DNA of 64,000 nt from Poindextera sp963719975 (GTDB lineage Bacteria; Pseudomonadota; Alphaproteobacteria; Caulobacterales; Caulobacteraceae), in NCBI GenBank assembly GCA_963719975.1, contig CAVRED010000001.1, positions 372,001 through 436,000 on the forward strand. Direction: 5' to 3'. Each line of letters starts with the position of its first letter. Positions within the stretch are counted from its first letter, which is position 1. This document shows positions 8,375 to 16,726 of this stretch, piece by piece. Under the pieces are notes generated by a model, which was not told the DNA's origin, made no database searches, and saw only the letters and a program-made list of their open reading frames with translations. A program made the translations under genes and the position numbers.

Positions 8375-9586
8375 TTAAGCGGGGGTCTTGGCGCGGACGG
8401 CCTCGCAGGCGCGCTCGAGCTTTTGCACCGCCTCGCGCGCCTCGGCCTGGCTGATGATGAGCGGCGGCAAGAGCCGTACGCAGTTGTCGCCGCCGCCGGC
8501 GATCAGGAGCTTGTGGTCGCGGGCGAGCACCATGAACTCGCGATTGTTCGGGATGAGTTTGAGCCCGATCAGAAGGCCATGGCCGCGGATTTCGCTGATC
8601 ACGTCCGGATAGCGGTCCTTCAGCCCCGCGAGCTGCTGACCGAAGTAGCCGGCGACGTCGCGGACGTGCTGCAGCAGCTCTGGCTTGGTCAGCTCTTCGA
8701 ACGCGGCAAGGCCGACCGCCATCGCCAGCGGGTTGCCGCCGTAGGTCGAGCCGTGCGAGCCCACGGTCATGCCCTTTGCGGCTTCGGCGGTCGCGAGGCA
8801 GGCGCCGACGGGAAACCCTCCGCCCAGCGCCTTGGCGATACACATGATGTCCGGCGCTGCATTCTCCGCCCACTCATAGGCGAACAGCCGGCCGGTGCGG
8901 CCAAGTCCGCACTGGATCTCATCGTAGATCAGCAGCACGCCGTGCTCGTCGCACATCGCGCGCAGGCGATCGAGCTCGGCCGCGTTCAGCGCCCGCGCGC
9001 CGCCTTCGCCCTGCACGGGCTCGATGATCACGGCCGCCGTCGTCGGGCCCATCAGCGCTTCGAGCGCGTCGAGGTCGCCGAAGGGCGCCTGGACGTATCC
9101 GGGTAGACGCGGCCCGAACCCCTCTAGGTAGCCGGCGTTGCCGGAGGCGTTGACGGCCGCGTAGCTCCGGCCGTGGAACGAGCCGTCGAAGCCGATCACG
9201 TCGATGCGCTGGGTGTCGCCCTTCGAGGCATGGTAACGGCGGGCCGTCTTCAGCGCACACTCGACCGCCTCGGTGCCCGAGTTGGTGAAGAAGACGGCCT
9301 CGGCGAAGGTCTCGGCGCAGATGCGGTCGGCCAACGCTTCCTGCTCGGGGATGCGGTAGATGTTCGAAACCTGCCACAGCTTCTGGCCCTGCCGCGTCAG
9401 CGCCTCGACCAGCTTCGGGTGCGCGTGGCCGAGCGCGTCGACTGCGATGCCGGCGACGCAGTCGAGGTAGACCTCGCCGTCCGTGGACCACAGTCGCACG
9501 CCCTCGCCGCGGTCGAACGCCAGCGGGGCGCGGCTGTAGACACCCATGATGTGGGCGTCGGGGGAAGGGGCCTGTCCGTCCGCCAT
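8375..9586 (-). CDS. argD: acetylornithine aminotransferase
   Basis: This 403-residue class III PLP aminotransferase acts in arginine synthesis, and often also in the succinyl-diaminopimelate step of lysine synthesis. Family marks include FTNSGTEAVECALKTAR, FDGSFHGRSYAAV, LIYDEIQCGLGRTG with the PLP aspartate, and KALGGGFPVGA with the catalytic lysine near residue 252. The ATG at 9584-9586 is preceded by GGGAG at a spacing of six. It is the first gene of the argD-argF pair and is read divergently from gcrA. Confidence 0.95.
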   Translation of the reverse strand: MADGQAPSPDAHIMGVYSRAPLAFDRGEGVRLWSTDGEVYLDCVAGIAVDALGHAHPKLVEALTRQGQKLWQVSNIYRIPEQEALADRICAETFAEAVFFTNSGTEAVECALKTARRYHASKGDTQRIDVIGFDGSFHGRSYAAVNASGNAGYLEGFGPRLPGYVQAPFGDLDALEALMGPTTAAVIIEPVQGEGGARALNAAELDRLRAMCDEHGVLLIYDEIQCGLGRTGRLFAYEWAENAAPDIMCIAKALGGGFPVGACLATAEAAKGMTVGSHGSTYGGNPLAMAVGLAAFEELTKPELLQHVRDVAGYFGQQLAGLKDRYPDVISEIRGHGLLIGLKLIPNNREFMVLARDHKLLIAGGGDNCVRLLPPLIISQAEAREAVQKLERACEAVRAKTPA

Positions 9587-9864
9587 GGCTCGCTCCCAAA
9601 AGCGGAACGTCCCCGCGCCGCTAAGGCTACGGGGACTAGAAGGGCAGCGCTTTTCGCCGCGCGGGGCGGGTGTGTCAACTCAGCTTTTCAGCCGGCATCC
9701 GCGCTACGCGGGCTTGGCGGCTCGATCACCGCAATGGCAAGCGCAGCGGCATCCTTCATGGCCCGTGATGCGTGGCGCCGCAGGGTTCCCTCGAGGGACG
9801 GCCGCGACAAAGTGACTCGATATATTGATCTCTGTGGATAGATCGCTTCCGCGCATTGTGCCCG

Positions 9865-9879
9865 TTAACCATTTGTTTA
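9865..9879 (+). promoter_or_regulatory. CtrA-like binding box upstream of gcrA
   Basis: The sequence TTAA, seven bases (CCATTTG), TTTA matches the CtrA consensus TTAA-N7-TTAA with one mismatch. The left half plus flank, TTAACCAT, matches the favoured extended half-site. It lies about 90 bases before gcrA, which CtrA is known to repress in Caulobacter. Function here is inferred. Confidence 0.5.
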
Positions 9880-9932
9880 CCATATTTAGTAGGGATGGTT
9901 CGCCGGCAGGACCATGGGGCGCTAAATATGGT
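9879..9932. repeat. nested inverted repeat in the gcrA leader region
   Basis: ACCATATTTAG at 9879-9889 is repeated as its exact reverse complement CTAAATATGGT at 9922-9932. Inside it, ATGGT at 9895-9899 pairs with ACCAT at 9911-9915 around a GC-rich loop. Together they could fold an interrupted hairpin of about 54 nt in the transcript, or mark a pair of operator half-sites. The left arm adjoins the CtrA-like box. Confidence 0.5.
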
Positions 9933-9968
9933 GTTGCCGGCGTACTGGCTTAAGGGCTGGAGGGCGGC

Positions 9969-10457
9969 ATGGGCTGGACGGACGAGCGCGTCGAACTGCT
10001 GAAAAAGCTTTGGCTGGAGGGCCTTTCGGCCAGCCAGATCGCCAAACAACTGGGCGGGGTGACCCGTAACGCGGTCATTGGCAAGGTGCACCGCCTGGGG
10101 CTCTCGGGCCGCGCCACGCCGTCGCAACCGAGCCGCCCGAGCTTCAAGACGCCCAGGCCGCCGCGTCCGATCTCGCACGCCACGCCGCGCCGGATCGAAC
10201 CACGGCCGCAGCCGCTGCCGGCGCCGGTCTACTTCGTCGAGGAGCCGGGCTCGGCCACGGTGCTCACGCTGGGCGCGCACATGTGCAAATGGCCGATCGG
10301 CGATCCGTCAACGGACAGCTTCACCTTCTGCGGCCGCCGCTCCGACGGCGACGGGCCTTATTGCGTGAACCACGCCCGCATCGCCTACCAGCCGCAGCAG
10401 CCGCGCAAGCGTTCGGCCGTCTCCGAGCTGACCCGGTCGCTCCGCCGCTACATCTAG
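9969..10457 (+). CDS. gcrA: cell-cycle transcriptional regulator GcrA
   Basis: This 162-residue protein is a GcrA orthologue. In Caulobacter, GcrA binds sigma70-RNA polymerase at promoters carrying methylated GANTC sites and drives S-phase genes. The N-terminal helix-turn-helix (MGWTDERVELLKKLW, then SASQIAKQLGG and TRNAVIGKVHRLGLSGR) is near-canonical. A proline-rich linker spans about residues 48-85. The C-terminal RNA-polymerase-binding part has MCKWPIGDP, FCGRRS and YCVNHARIAYQP. GGAGG lies five bases before the ATG. It is the best lineage marker in the window. Its stop is four bases from that of the convergent membrane protein gene. Confidence 0.96.
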   Translation: MGWTDERVELLKKLWLEGLSASQIAKQLGGVTRNAVIGKVHRLGLSGRATPSQPSRPSFKTPRPPRPISHATPRRIEPRPQPLPAPVYFVEEPGSATVLTLGAHMCKWPIGDPSTDSFTFCGRRSDGDGPYCVNHARIAYQPQQPRKRSAVSELTRSLRRYI

Positions 10458-10461
10458 CGGC

Positions 10462-12453
10462 TCAGCCCGCGACGTAGATCGCGCGTGTCTCGGCGGTCGC
10501 GACCGAGCCGTCGCGGGCGGTCATGCGCGCCGCGAGGCTGTGTGCGCCTGGCGTTAGGGCGGGCAGCTCGAAGGTGAAGCGCAGGCGCGGATAGTCGGGG
10601 TCGTAGGCCAGCGCCGCCGGCGTGGGTCCGAGGCCGAGTTTGGCCTGACCGACGATGTGGCCGTCCAGCAGGATGTCGACGCGGGCGACCCCGCTTGGCG
10701 CGGCGGCGAGGCCGGCGTCTGTATGGCCCCCCGACCCATGCAGGATGGCGTTGCGCTTCGGCCAGCCGATGTAGACTTGCGGCAGGAAGGGGCACGGCTG
10801 CGAAGCGCTCGCCGCCGGCGCGCCAACCCGGGCGATGAAGGTCTGTATGAACAGACGACCCGGCGGGGCGGTGATGGTCTCGACCGGCTCGATCTGACTG
10901 AAGCTGCGGCAGAGGTCGACGCGAAATGCGGTCTCGGCGGGATCGTCGTAAAGGTAGGGCGGCAGCGGCAGCAGGATGACCACGGGCGCGCCGGCGTGGC
11001 GAGCCAGCAGCGCGTCACGGTCGAGACCGATCGCGTGGCGGAACACATCGAAGCGGGCCCTGACTTCACGCGGATCCCCGAGCGCGAACACCTGGCGGCC
11101 GGGTTCGCCGGGAAACTCCAGCTTCACCGCCTCGACGTGTCCCGCGGTCGCCAGCAGCGGGGGCCGGCCGAAGTGCGCCAGCGCCAGCGCTTCCGCGCGG
11201 GCGATCGCGGGTTCGAACTGGGCGAAGGGCTCGTGCTCAGCGGTGATCTGCTCGCGGATCGGCAGCGGGACCCGCTCGGGGTGCGCCCAGCCAACCAGCG
11301 CCCACAGCGTGGCGAGCACGAAAGCCGCGAGCGCGATCAGGGGACTGGTGGCGACGAGCGCTTCGCGCAGGCGCCGGCGGCCGACCGTTCGCGCCGAGTC
11401 CACGAAGGCGGTCAGCGCGCCTGGCAGGAACGGGACGAGCGCGACATAGGCTTCGATCGGCCACTGTGGCGCGAGCGTCTTGTCGAACGGGCTGAGCGCC
11501 GCGTAGAGCCCGAAGAGCGGCAGGCCGACGAACAGCAGGATGGCGCTGGCGGTCTCGCCAGCCTCGACGCGGCGCCAGGCGCCGAACGCGCCGGCCGCCA
11601 TGCCGACGAAAAACGCCGGCGTGCAGGCGGCGATCTGGATCGCGAGGAAGACGAGCGGACCGGCGAGGCTCAACGTCCAGCCCTGCTGGTCCATGAGGTG
11701 ATAGGTCACGGCCGGCGCACGCGTCATGATGTTGTAGGCGATCGACGGCGCGAGGCCTGCAGCCGCGAGCGCGCCGGCGAGCCAGAACCCGGGCTTGCGC
11801 CAAAGCGCGCGGCCGGCCCGCGTCGCGAGCACGAAGGCAAGCACGCCGACGCCTGCGACCGCGAAGCGGTAGTGGATGAAGAGGCCGAGTCCGGCCGAAG
11901 CGCCGGTCAGCGCCCACCAACCCAGCCGATCCGACCGTTCGGCGCGGATCAGGCCGCCCAGCATCAGCGCCAGCAGGATCTGCATGGCGGCTTCCGAATA
12001 GAAGATCACCCCTGAGGCGGCGAGCGGCGGCATGACCATCGAGATCAACGCCGCCCAAACCGCGTTCCTGCGACCCGCCACTGGCGCCGCCAGGAAGTAG
12101 ATCGCGAACGGCAGCGTCTGGGTCAGCGCCAGCGCCGGAAGGCGGAGGGCGAGCGGCGACCAGCCGAATAGCACGATGCAGGCGCGGGCGAACAGCGGCC
12201 AGCCGGCCGGGATGTCAGGGTAGGCCAGAGCCGGATGCATCCCTGCGACGACGAAGTGCGCTTCCTCCCAGACCACCCCGACGCTGGCCGCCAACGCGGC
12301 TTTCCAGGCGGTCATGACCAGCCAGATCAGCGCCGCGGCGGCGATGAGGCCTCGGTCGCCGCCGAACAGCGGGGACGCTCGCTGGCCCGACGCGGGGCGT
12401 TGGCCATTGCTCGGCGCCGCGGCCAGGTCGCGGGCGACCGTCAAATCACTCAC
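10462..12453 (-). CDS. polytopic glycosyltransferase-like membrane protein (GT39/ArnT-like)
   Basis: This 663-residue protein has about 10-11 predicted membrane helices between residues 30 and 400, then a periplasmic C-terminal domain. The layout, with an early acidic pair (WEEAHFV) in the first large periplasmic loop, fits GT-C glycosyltransferases that use polyprenyl-phosphate sugars. The C-terminal 200 residues look like a beta-rich soluble domain (RFTFELPALTPGAHSLAA). It starts with GTG. No neighbour indicates the acceptor. The GT-C fold is inferred from topology, so a non-enzymatic membrane protein is possible. Confidence 0.6.
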   Translation of the reverse strand: MSDLTVARDLAAAPSNGQRPASGQRASPLFGGDRGLIAAAALIWLVMTAWKAALAASVGVVWEEAHFVVAGMHPALAYPDIPAGWPLFARACIVLFGWSPLALRLPALALTQTLPFAIYFLAAPVAGRRNAVWAALISMVMPPLAASGVIFYSEAAMQILLALMLGGLIRAERSDRLGWWALTGASAGLGLFIHYRFAVAGVGVLAFVLATRAGRALWRKPGFWLAGALAAAGLAPSIAYNIMTRAPAVTYHLMDQQGWTLSLAGPLVFLAIQIAACTPAFFVGMAAGAFGAWRRVEAGETASAILLFVGLPLFGLYAALSPFDKTLAPQWPIEAYVALVPFLPGALTAFVDSARTVGRRRLREALVATSPLIALAAFVLATLWALVGWAHPERVPLPIREQITAEHEPFAQFEPAIARAEALALAHFGRPPLLATAGHVEAVKLEFPGEPGRQVFALGDPREVRARFDVFRHAIGLDRDALLARHAGAPVVILLPLPPYLYDDPAETAFRVDLCRSFSQIEPVETITAPPGRLFIQTFIARVGAPAASASQPCPFLPQVYIGWPKRNAILHGSGGHTDAGLAAAPSGVARVDILLDGHIVGQAKLGLGPTPAALAYDPDYPRLRFTFELPALTPGAHSLAARMTARDGSVATAETRAIYVAG

Positions 12454-12507
12454 CGATGCTGGTGCTCCGTGCGCTGACGCGACTGTGCAGCGCCGCTGGA
12501 GCCTTGG

Positions 12508-13206
12508 CTAGGCCGCCGCGTCCAGCGAGTAGCCGGCCGAGCGGACGGTACGGATCGGGTCGCCGTCGCCGCCGCGGTTCAGGGCCTTGCGCAACCGACC
12601 GATGTGCACGTCGACGGTCCGGGCCTCGACATAGACGTCGGAGCCCCAGACGGCATCCAGCAGCTGCTCGCGGCTGAACACCCGGCCCGGGTGCTGCATC
12701 AGGTAGTCGAGCAGGCGGAACTCAGTGGGTCCCAAATGGATCTCGTGGTTCGCGCGGCGGACGCGGTGGGCGACGCGATCGACCATGATGTCGCCGTGGT
12801 GCAACCGGTCCTCGGCCAGGCCCGGCCGGATGCGGCGGAGCACCGCGCGAATACGCGCAGCCAGCTCGCTCATCGAGAAGGGCTTGACGATGTAGTCGTC
12901 GGCGCCGGTGTCCAGCCCGCGGATTCGATCGGTTTCCTCGCCGCGGGCGGTCAACATGATGATCGGCATGTTGCGCGTCTCCGGCCGTGCGCGAAGCCGG
13001 CGACAGACCTCGACGCCCGACACCTTCGGCAGCATCCAGTCGAGCACGATGAGGTCGGGCGGCGTCTCGTCGATCAGGACCAGGGCCTCCTCGCCGTCGG
13101 CGGCGACGGTGACCTGGTAGCCCTCCTTGTCGAGGTTGTACTGCAAGAGGGCCGACAGGGCGTCTTCGTCCTCGACCACCAGCAGGTGCGGGATCATCTC
13201 GCTCAA
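12508..13206 (-). CDS. phoB: phosphate regulon response regulator PhoB
   Basis: This 232-residue OmpR-type regulator has a receiver domain (residues 5-122) with the acidic patch VVEDED, phospho-acceptor aspartate in LIVLDWMLPK and the KPFS lysine loop. A winged-helix DNA-binding domain follows (GPTEFRLLDYLM, VEARTVDVHIGRLRKAL). It activates phosphate-starvation genes by binding Pho boxes. Its start overlaps the phoU stop by four bases, so the two are translationally coupled. It should autoregulate through the Pho box at 14031-14059. Confidence 0.95.
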   Translation of the reverse strand: MSEMIPHLLVVEDEDALSALLQYNLDKEGYQVTVAADGEEALVLIDETPPDLIVLDWMLPKVSGVEVCRRLRARPETRNMPIIMLTARGEETDRIRGLDTGADDYIVKPFSMSELAARIRAVLRRIRPGLAEDRLHHGDIMVDRVAHRVRRANHEIHLGPTEFRLLDYLMQHPGRVFSREQLLDAVWGSDVYVEARTVDVHIGRLRKALNRGGDGDPIRTVRSAGYSLDAAA

Positions 13207-13952
13207 GCCTCTTTGTTGGCGGCGGGGGTCTTGACCGCCTCAAGCGGGACCGGGTCGGCACGACGCTGCAATGCGTCCCACTTCGGCCGCTCGCCGGTCA
13301 TCTCCTCGCCTGTGATTTCGAAGTGGATGATTTCGGCGATGTTGGTGGCGTGGTCGCCAATGCGTTCGAGGTTCTTGGCGATGAACAGCAGGTGCGCGCC
13401 CGGCGTGATCGTGCGCGGGTCGCCCATCATGTAGGTCAGAAGCTCGCGGAAGAGGCTGTTGTAGTGCTCGTCGACCTCCTCGTCGCGCGCCCAGACACCG
13501 GCCGCCTTCTCGAGTTCGCTGGCGGTATAGGCGTCCAGCACCTCCTTCACGCGGCCGCCGACCAGCCGGCCCATCCGCTCGATCGGGCGGGTGAGCGGCG
13601 TCAGGGGGTCGCTCTCGCTCAGAACCAGCGAGCGCTTGGCGATGTTGCGCGCCAGGTCGCCGATGCGCTCGAGGTTCATGGCGATCTTCAGCGCCGCGAC
13701 GGTGCGGCGAAGGGTGCGCCCGACCGGCTGTTGCGTGGCGATCAGCTCGATCGCGCGTCGTTCGATGTCGGCCTGCAACGCGTCGAGCTTGGCGTCGCGA
13801 GCAATCACCGCCTGCGCCAGCGGGACGTCGCGGCGCGAGATGGCGTCGAGGCAATCGGAGATCTGCGCCTCGGCCAGGCCGCCCAAACGGGCGACCTCGG
13901 CGACAAGGGGCTCGACCAGGTCGCCGCTCGGCTTAACCCAAGGATCGGTCAT
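13203..13952 (-). CDS. phoU: phosphate signalling protein PhoU
   Basis: This 249-residue all-helical protein carries the two PhoU repeats, each with the metal-binding pattern (NLERIGDLARNIAKR near residue 95 and NLERIGDHATNIAE near residue 195). PhoU links the Pst phosphate transporter to PhoR and damps signalling under phosphate sufficiency. No pst genes are adjacent here, which differs from the usual pstCAB-phoU-phoB order. It starts at the ATG at 13950-13952, about 78 bases downstream of a Pho box. Confidence 0.95.
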   Translation of the reverse strand: MTDPWVKPSGDLVEPLVAEVARLGGLAEAQISDCLDAISRRDVPLAQAVIARDAKLDALQADIERRAIELIATQQPVGRTLRRTVAALKIAMNLERIGDLARNIAKRSLVLSESDPLTPLTRPIERMGRLVGGRVKEVLDAYTASELEKAAGVWARDEEVDEHYNSLFRELLTYMMGDPRTITPGAHLLFIAKNLERIGDHATNIAEIIHFEITGEEMTGERPKWDALQRRADPVPLEAVKTPAANKEA

Positions 13953-14030
13953 TTCATTCCGTTACAACAAGGCCAACTGGCCGACTCGAGGGAGCCCAGG
14001 CGGAGGTTGCCCGGTGATTGCAGTCGCTAT

Positions 14031-14059
14031 GCGACGGTTTTGCGACAGTTTTGTTACAG
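14031..14059 (-). promoter_or_regulatory. Pho box (three 7-mer direct repeats) upstream of phoU-phoB
   Basis: On the minus strand three 7-mers, CTGTAAC, CTGTCGC and CCGTCGC, are separated by two AAAA spacers. This is the PhoB-binding architecture: 7-base repeats with 4-base AT spacers and consensus CTGTCAT. The first repeat covers the phoR stop codon. It should drive phoU-phoB independently of phoR. Confidence 0.8.
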
Positions 14060-15217
14060 CCGGGGGAGGTAGGCGGTAAACGTCGCGCCGTCGCCCTCGA
14101 GGCTTTCGATCGCGAGGCCGCCGCGGTGGCGGTTGATGATGTGCTTGACGATCGCCAGACCGAGCCCGGTGCCCAGTCGCTCACCACTCTTCTGCCCCTC
14201 GACTCGATAGAAACGCTCGGAGAGGCGCGGAAGATGCTCACGCGCGATGCCGCGCCCATGGTCGGCGACGCGCAGCATCACGAACCTCTCGCCGCCCACG
14301 AGGTCGGGATTCAGCAGCGACAGGCGGGCCGCTCCTGGCCGCGTCTGCGCCAACGCCGCTTCGGCGCTCACGTCGTCCACGACGTCGATTTCGACGGCGG
14401 CGCCCGCCGGCGAGAACTTCAGCGCGTTGTCGATCAGGTTCTGCGCCACCTGCAGCATCTGGTCCCGGTCGCCGGTGATCACCGCCTTGCCGCGCTCCGC
14501 AAGGCGGATCTCGAGCTTGACCCCCCGCTCCGCCGCCAGCGGGGCGAGGGCGTCGATCACGTCGCGGGTGACGAGCGCGACGTCGACGCGGCCCTCCGGC
14601 GCGATATGCTCGTTCAGCTCGATCCGGCTGAGACTCATCAGGTCGTCGATCAGCCGGGCCATGCGGCCGGCCTGCGCCGCCATGACGCCCAGGAACCGGT
14701 CGCGCGCTTCGGGGTCGTCGCGGGCGTGGCCGCGCAGGGTCTCGATGAAGCCGGTCAGCGACGCAAGCGGCGTTCTTAGCTCGTGGCTGGCGTTGGCCAG
14801 GAAGTCCGCGCGCATGCGCTCGTTGCGCCTGGAGTCGGTCTCGTCCCGGATGACCAACAGAGCGAGCTGCGTCTGGTCGGCGGCCGGCGCAAGCGGCCGG
14901 GTCATCACGCGCCAGAAGCGGTCCTGGGCGCCGCCGGTCTCGTAGGCCGCCTCGCCGCTCGTCCCGCCGAACAGGCTCTCGTCGACCGCCTCCAGAACCT
15001 GTGGATGGCGAATGGCGGAGACCAGCGGCCCGCCTGGCGCCGCGATGCGCAGCAGTTCGCGCGCGGCCAGGTTGGCGAACACCACCCGGCGGTCTGACAG
15101 ATCTTCGGGATCGCGCGCGGAGACGACCAGGACCGGGTCGGGCAGGCTGTCGACCAGGGCTGCGAAGCCCAGAGAGTCCGACTCGGCGGGATGGCTGTCT
15201 GCGGGAAGGAGCGACAT
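14054..15217 (-). CDS. phoR: phosphate regulon sensor histidine kinase PhoR, apparently soluble
   Basis: This 387-residue kinase has a PAS-like N-terminal region (residues 18-115), a HisKA domain with NASHELRTPLASLTG (phospho-histidine near 148) and an HATPase domain with NLIDNALKFSP, VADHGRGI and GTGLGLAIVKHI. It is expected to phosphorylate PhoB, and its gene lies directly upstream of phoU-phoB. I see no transmembrane helix, and an in-frame stop codon lies four codons before the ATG, so the usual membrane anchor is absent. A soluble kinase coupled through PhoU is possible. Confidence 0.88.
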   Translation of the reverse strand: MSLLPADSHPAESDSLGFAALVDSLPDPVLVVSARDPEDLSDRRVVFANLAARELLRIAAPGGPLVSAIRHPQVLEAVDESLFGGTSGEAAYETGGAQDRFWRVMTRPLAPAADQTQLALLVIRDETDSRRNERMRADFLANASHELRTPLASLTGFIETLRGHARDDPEARDRFLGVMAAQAGRMARLIDDLMSLSRIELNEHIAPEGRVDVALVTRDVIDALAPLAAERGVKLEIRLAERGKAVITGDRDQMLQVAQNLIDNALKFSPAGAAVEIDVVDDVSAEAALAQTRPGAARLSLLNPDLVGGERFVMLRVADHGRGIAREHLPRLSERFYRVEGQKSGERLGTGLGLAIVKHIINRHRGGLAIESLEGDGATFTAYLPRL

Positions 15218-15250
15218 GGCGAAAGCCTATCCGCTCGCGGCGGGTCAGCA

Positions 15251-15275
15251 AACCCGGCCGCGGCCGGGGCGGGTT
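15251..15275 (-). terminator. GC-rich hairpin after pyk, possible weak terminator
   Basis: AACCC at 15251-15255 pairs with GGGTT at 15271-15275, around a self-complementary GGCCGCGGCC core. It lies between the pyk stop and the phoR start. On the minus strand it is followed only by TGCTGA, not a T-run, so intrinsic termination would be weak. Confidence 0.3.
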
Positions 15276-15297
15276 CGTCGAAGTGTTCGCGGCCGCG

Positions 15298-16726
15298 CTA
15301 GCGCCGCTCTGGCGGCGCGTGGGCCAGCCGGAGCAGGTTGGCGGCGCCTGGCGAGCCGAACGGCGTGCCGGCCAGGATCAGCACTCGCCCGTTGGGGGGC
15401 GCAAGGCCGAGCTCGGCGGCGAGCAGCACCGCGCCTTTGGTCAGGTGGTCGAGGCCCTTCGGTTGGTCCGCCAGTCGCGGCTCCAGGCCCCAGACCAACG
15501 CCAGACGCCGGGCGACGCCTTGGCTCGGGGTCAGCGCCAGGACCGGCTGCAGCGGCCGCTCGCGGGCGAGGCGCAGCGCCGTCATGCCGGTCGTCGTGAA
15601 GGCTGCGAGGCAAGCCGTCGATCCGGACTCCGCGGCCCGACGGGCGGCCGCCACCAGCGCGTCGGCGTCCTCGTCCTCGACGGTCCCGTGCTCGGCGCCC
15701 ATCAGTCCCGGCCAGCTCGGGTCGCGCTCTACCCTGGCGATGATGCGGTTCATCATCGCAACGGCTTCGACGGGATAGGCGCCGACGGCGGTCTCCTCAG
15801 ACAGCATCAGCGCGTCGGCGCCCTCGTAGACGGCGTTGGCGACGTCGGACGCCTCGGCGCGTGTCGGCGTCGGCGACTCGGTCATCGAACTCGAGCATCT
15901 GGGTGGCGATGATCACCGGCAGGCCGCGCCGGCGGGCAGCGCGCACGATCGTCTTCTGCGCGACGGGCACCTCCTCGGGCTCGAGCTCGACGCCGAGATC
16001 GCCGCGCGCCACCATCACTCCGTCGCACTGGTCGAGCACCGCCGGCAGGTCCGCCAGCGCCGCGGGCTTTTCGATCTTGGCCAGCACGGCGGCGCGCCCG
16101 CGCACGAGTCGGCGAAGCTCGGCCATGTCGGCCGCGCTCTGCACAAACGACAGCGCCACCCAGTCGACGCCGATCCGCAACGCAAACGCCAGGTCCTCGT
16201 GATCCTTGGGCGTCAGCGCCGGGTGCGGGATCACTGCGCCCGGCAGGGCGACGCCCTTGTGATCGGAGAGTTGCTCGCCGGCCAGCACCTCGGTTTCCGC
16301 GAAGTCGGCGCCGCGGCGCTTCACGGCAAGGCGCACGCGGCCGTCGTCGACCAGCAGCACGGCGCCGGGATAGAGGGCCTCGAACAGCTCAGGGTGCGGC
16401 AGGTTGACCCGTCGCGGGCCGCCCGGCGCCGGATCGAGGTCGAGACGCAAGCGCTGCCCGGGCTTGATCGCAGCCGAGCCGCCCTTGAAAAGTCCAATGC
16501 GAAACTTCGGCCCCTGCAGATCGGCCAGCGCGGCCAGCGGCCGGTCGACCACCGCTTCCGCCGCGCGAACGGCGTCGAGCGCCTGGGCATGGTCATCGTG
16601 CGAGCCATGGCTGAAATTCAGGCGAAAGACATCGGCGCCAGCCCGGGCCAGCGCGATCACGCGGTCCGGCGCTGCGCTCGCGGGGCCCAGCGTCGCAACG
16701 ATGCGGGCGCGCCGTTCGCGGATCAT
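15298..16726 (-). CDS. pyk: pyruvate kinase (single-base frame break at 15887-15892)
   Basis: Pyruvate kinase converts phosphoenolpyruvate and ADP to pyruvate and ATP. The N-terminal frame shows RIVATLGPAS, RLNFSHG, LADLQGPKFRIG, KIEKPAAL and MVARGDLGVE, and ends at IIATQMLE. The next frame resumes exactly with the family's ESMTESPTPTRAEASDVANA and runs to the end. Removing one base in GAACTC (plus strand, 15887-15892) restores the canonical TQMLESMTESP and a GANTC site, giving about 475 residues. I treat it as one intact gene with a sequencing error. It overlaps glk by four bases and ends the edd-glk-pyk unit. Confidence 0.9.

Larger units (their letters stand above)
9587..9968. promoter_or_regulatory. 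argD/gcrA divergent control region (382 bases without a gene)
   Basis: No coding region is convincing here. The argD-proximal half is GC-rich with no obvious motif. The gcrA-proximal part becomes AT-rich from about 9810 and holds a GANTC site at 9814-9818, a CtrA-like box at 9865-9879 and a nested inverted repeat at 9879-9932. A strong GGAGG sits five bases before the gcrA start. In Caulobacter the gcrA promoter is activated by DnaA and repressed by CtrA, so such elements are expected; the exact promoter is not identified. Confidence 0.6.

Noticed and set aside
10657..12015. A 452-codon plus-strand frame inside the glycosyltransferase-like gene
   Set aside because: No ribosome-binding site, charged low-complexity composition, and it is antisense to a clear membrane protein.
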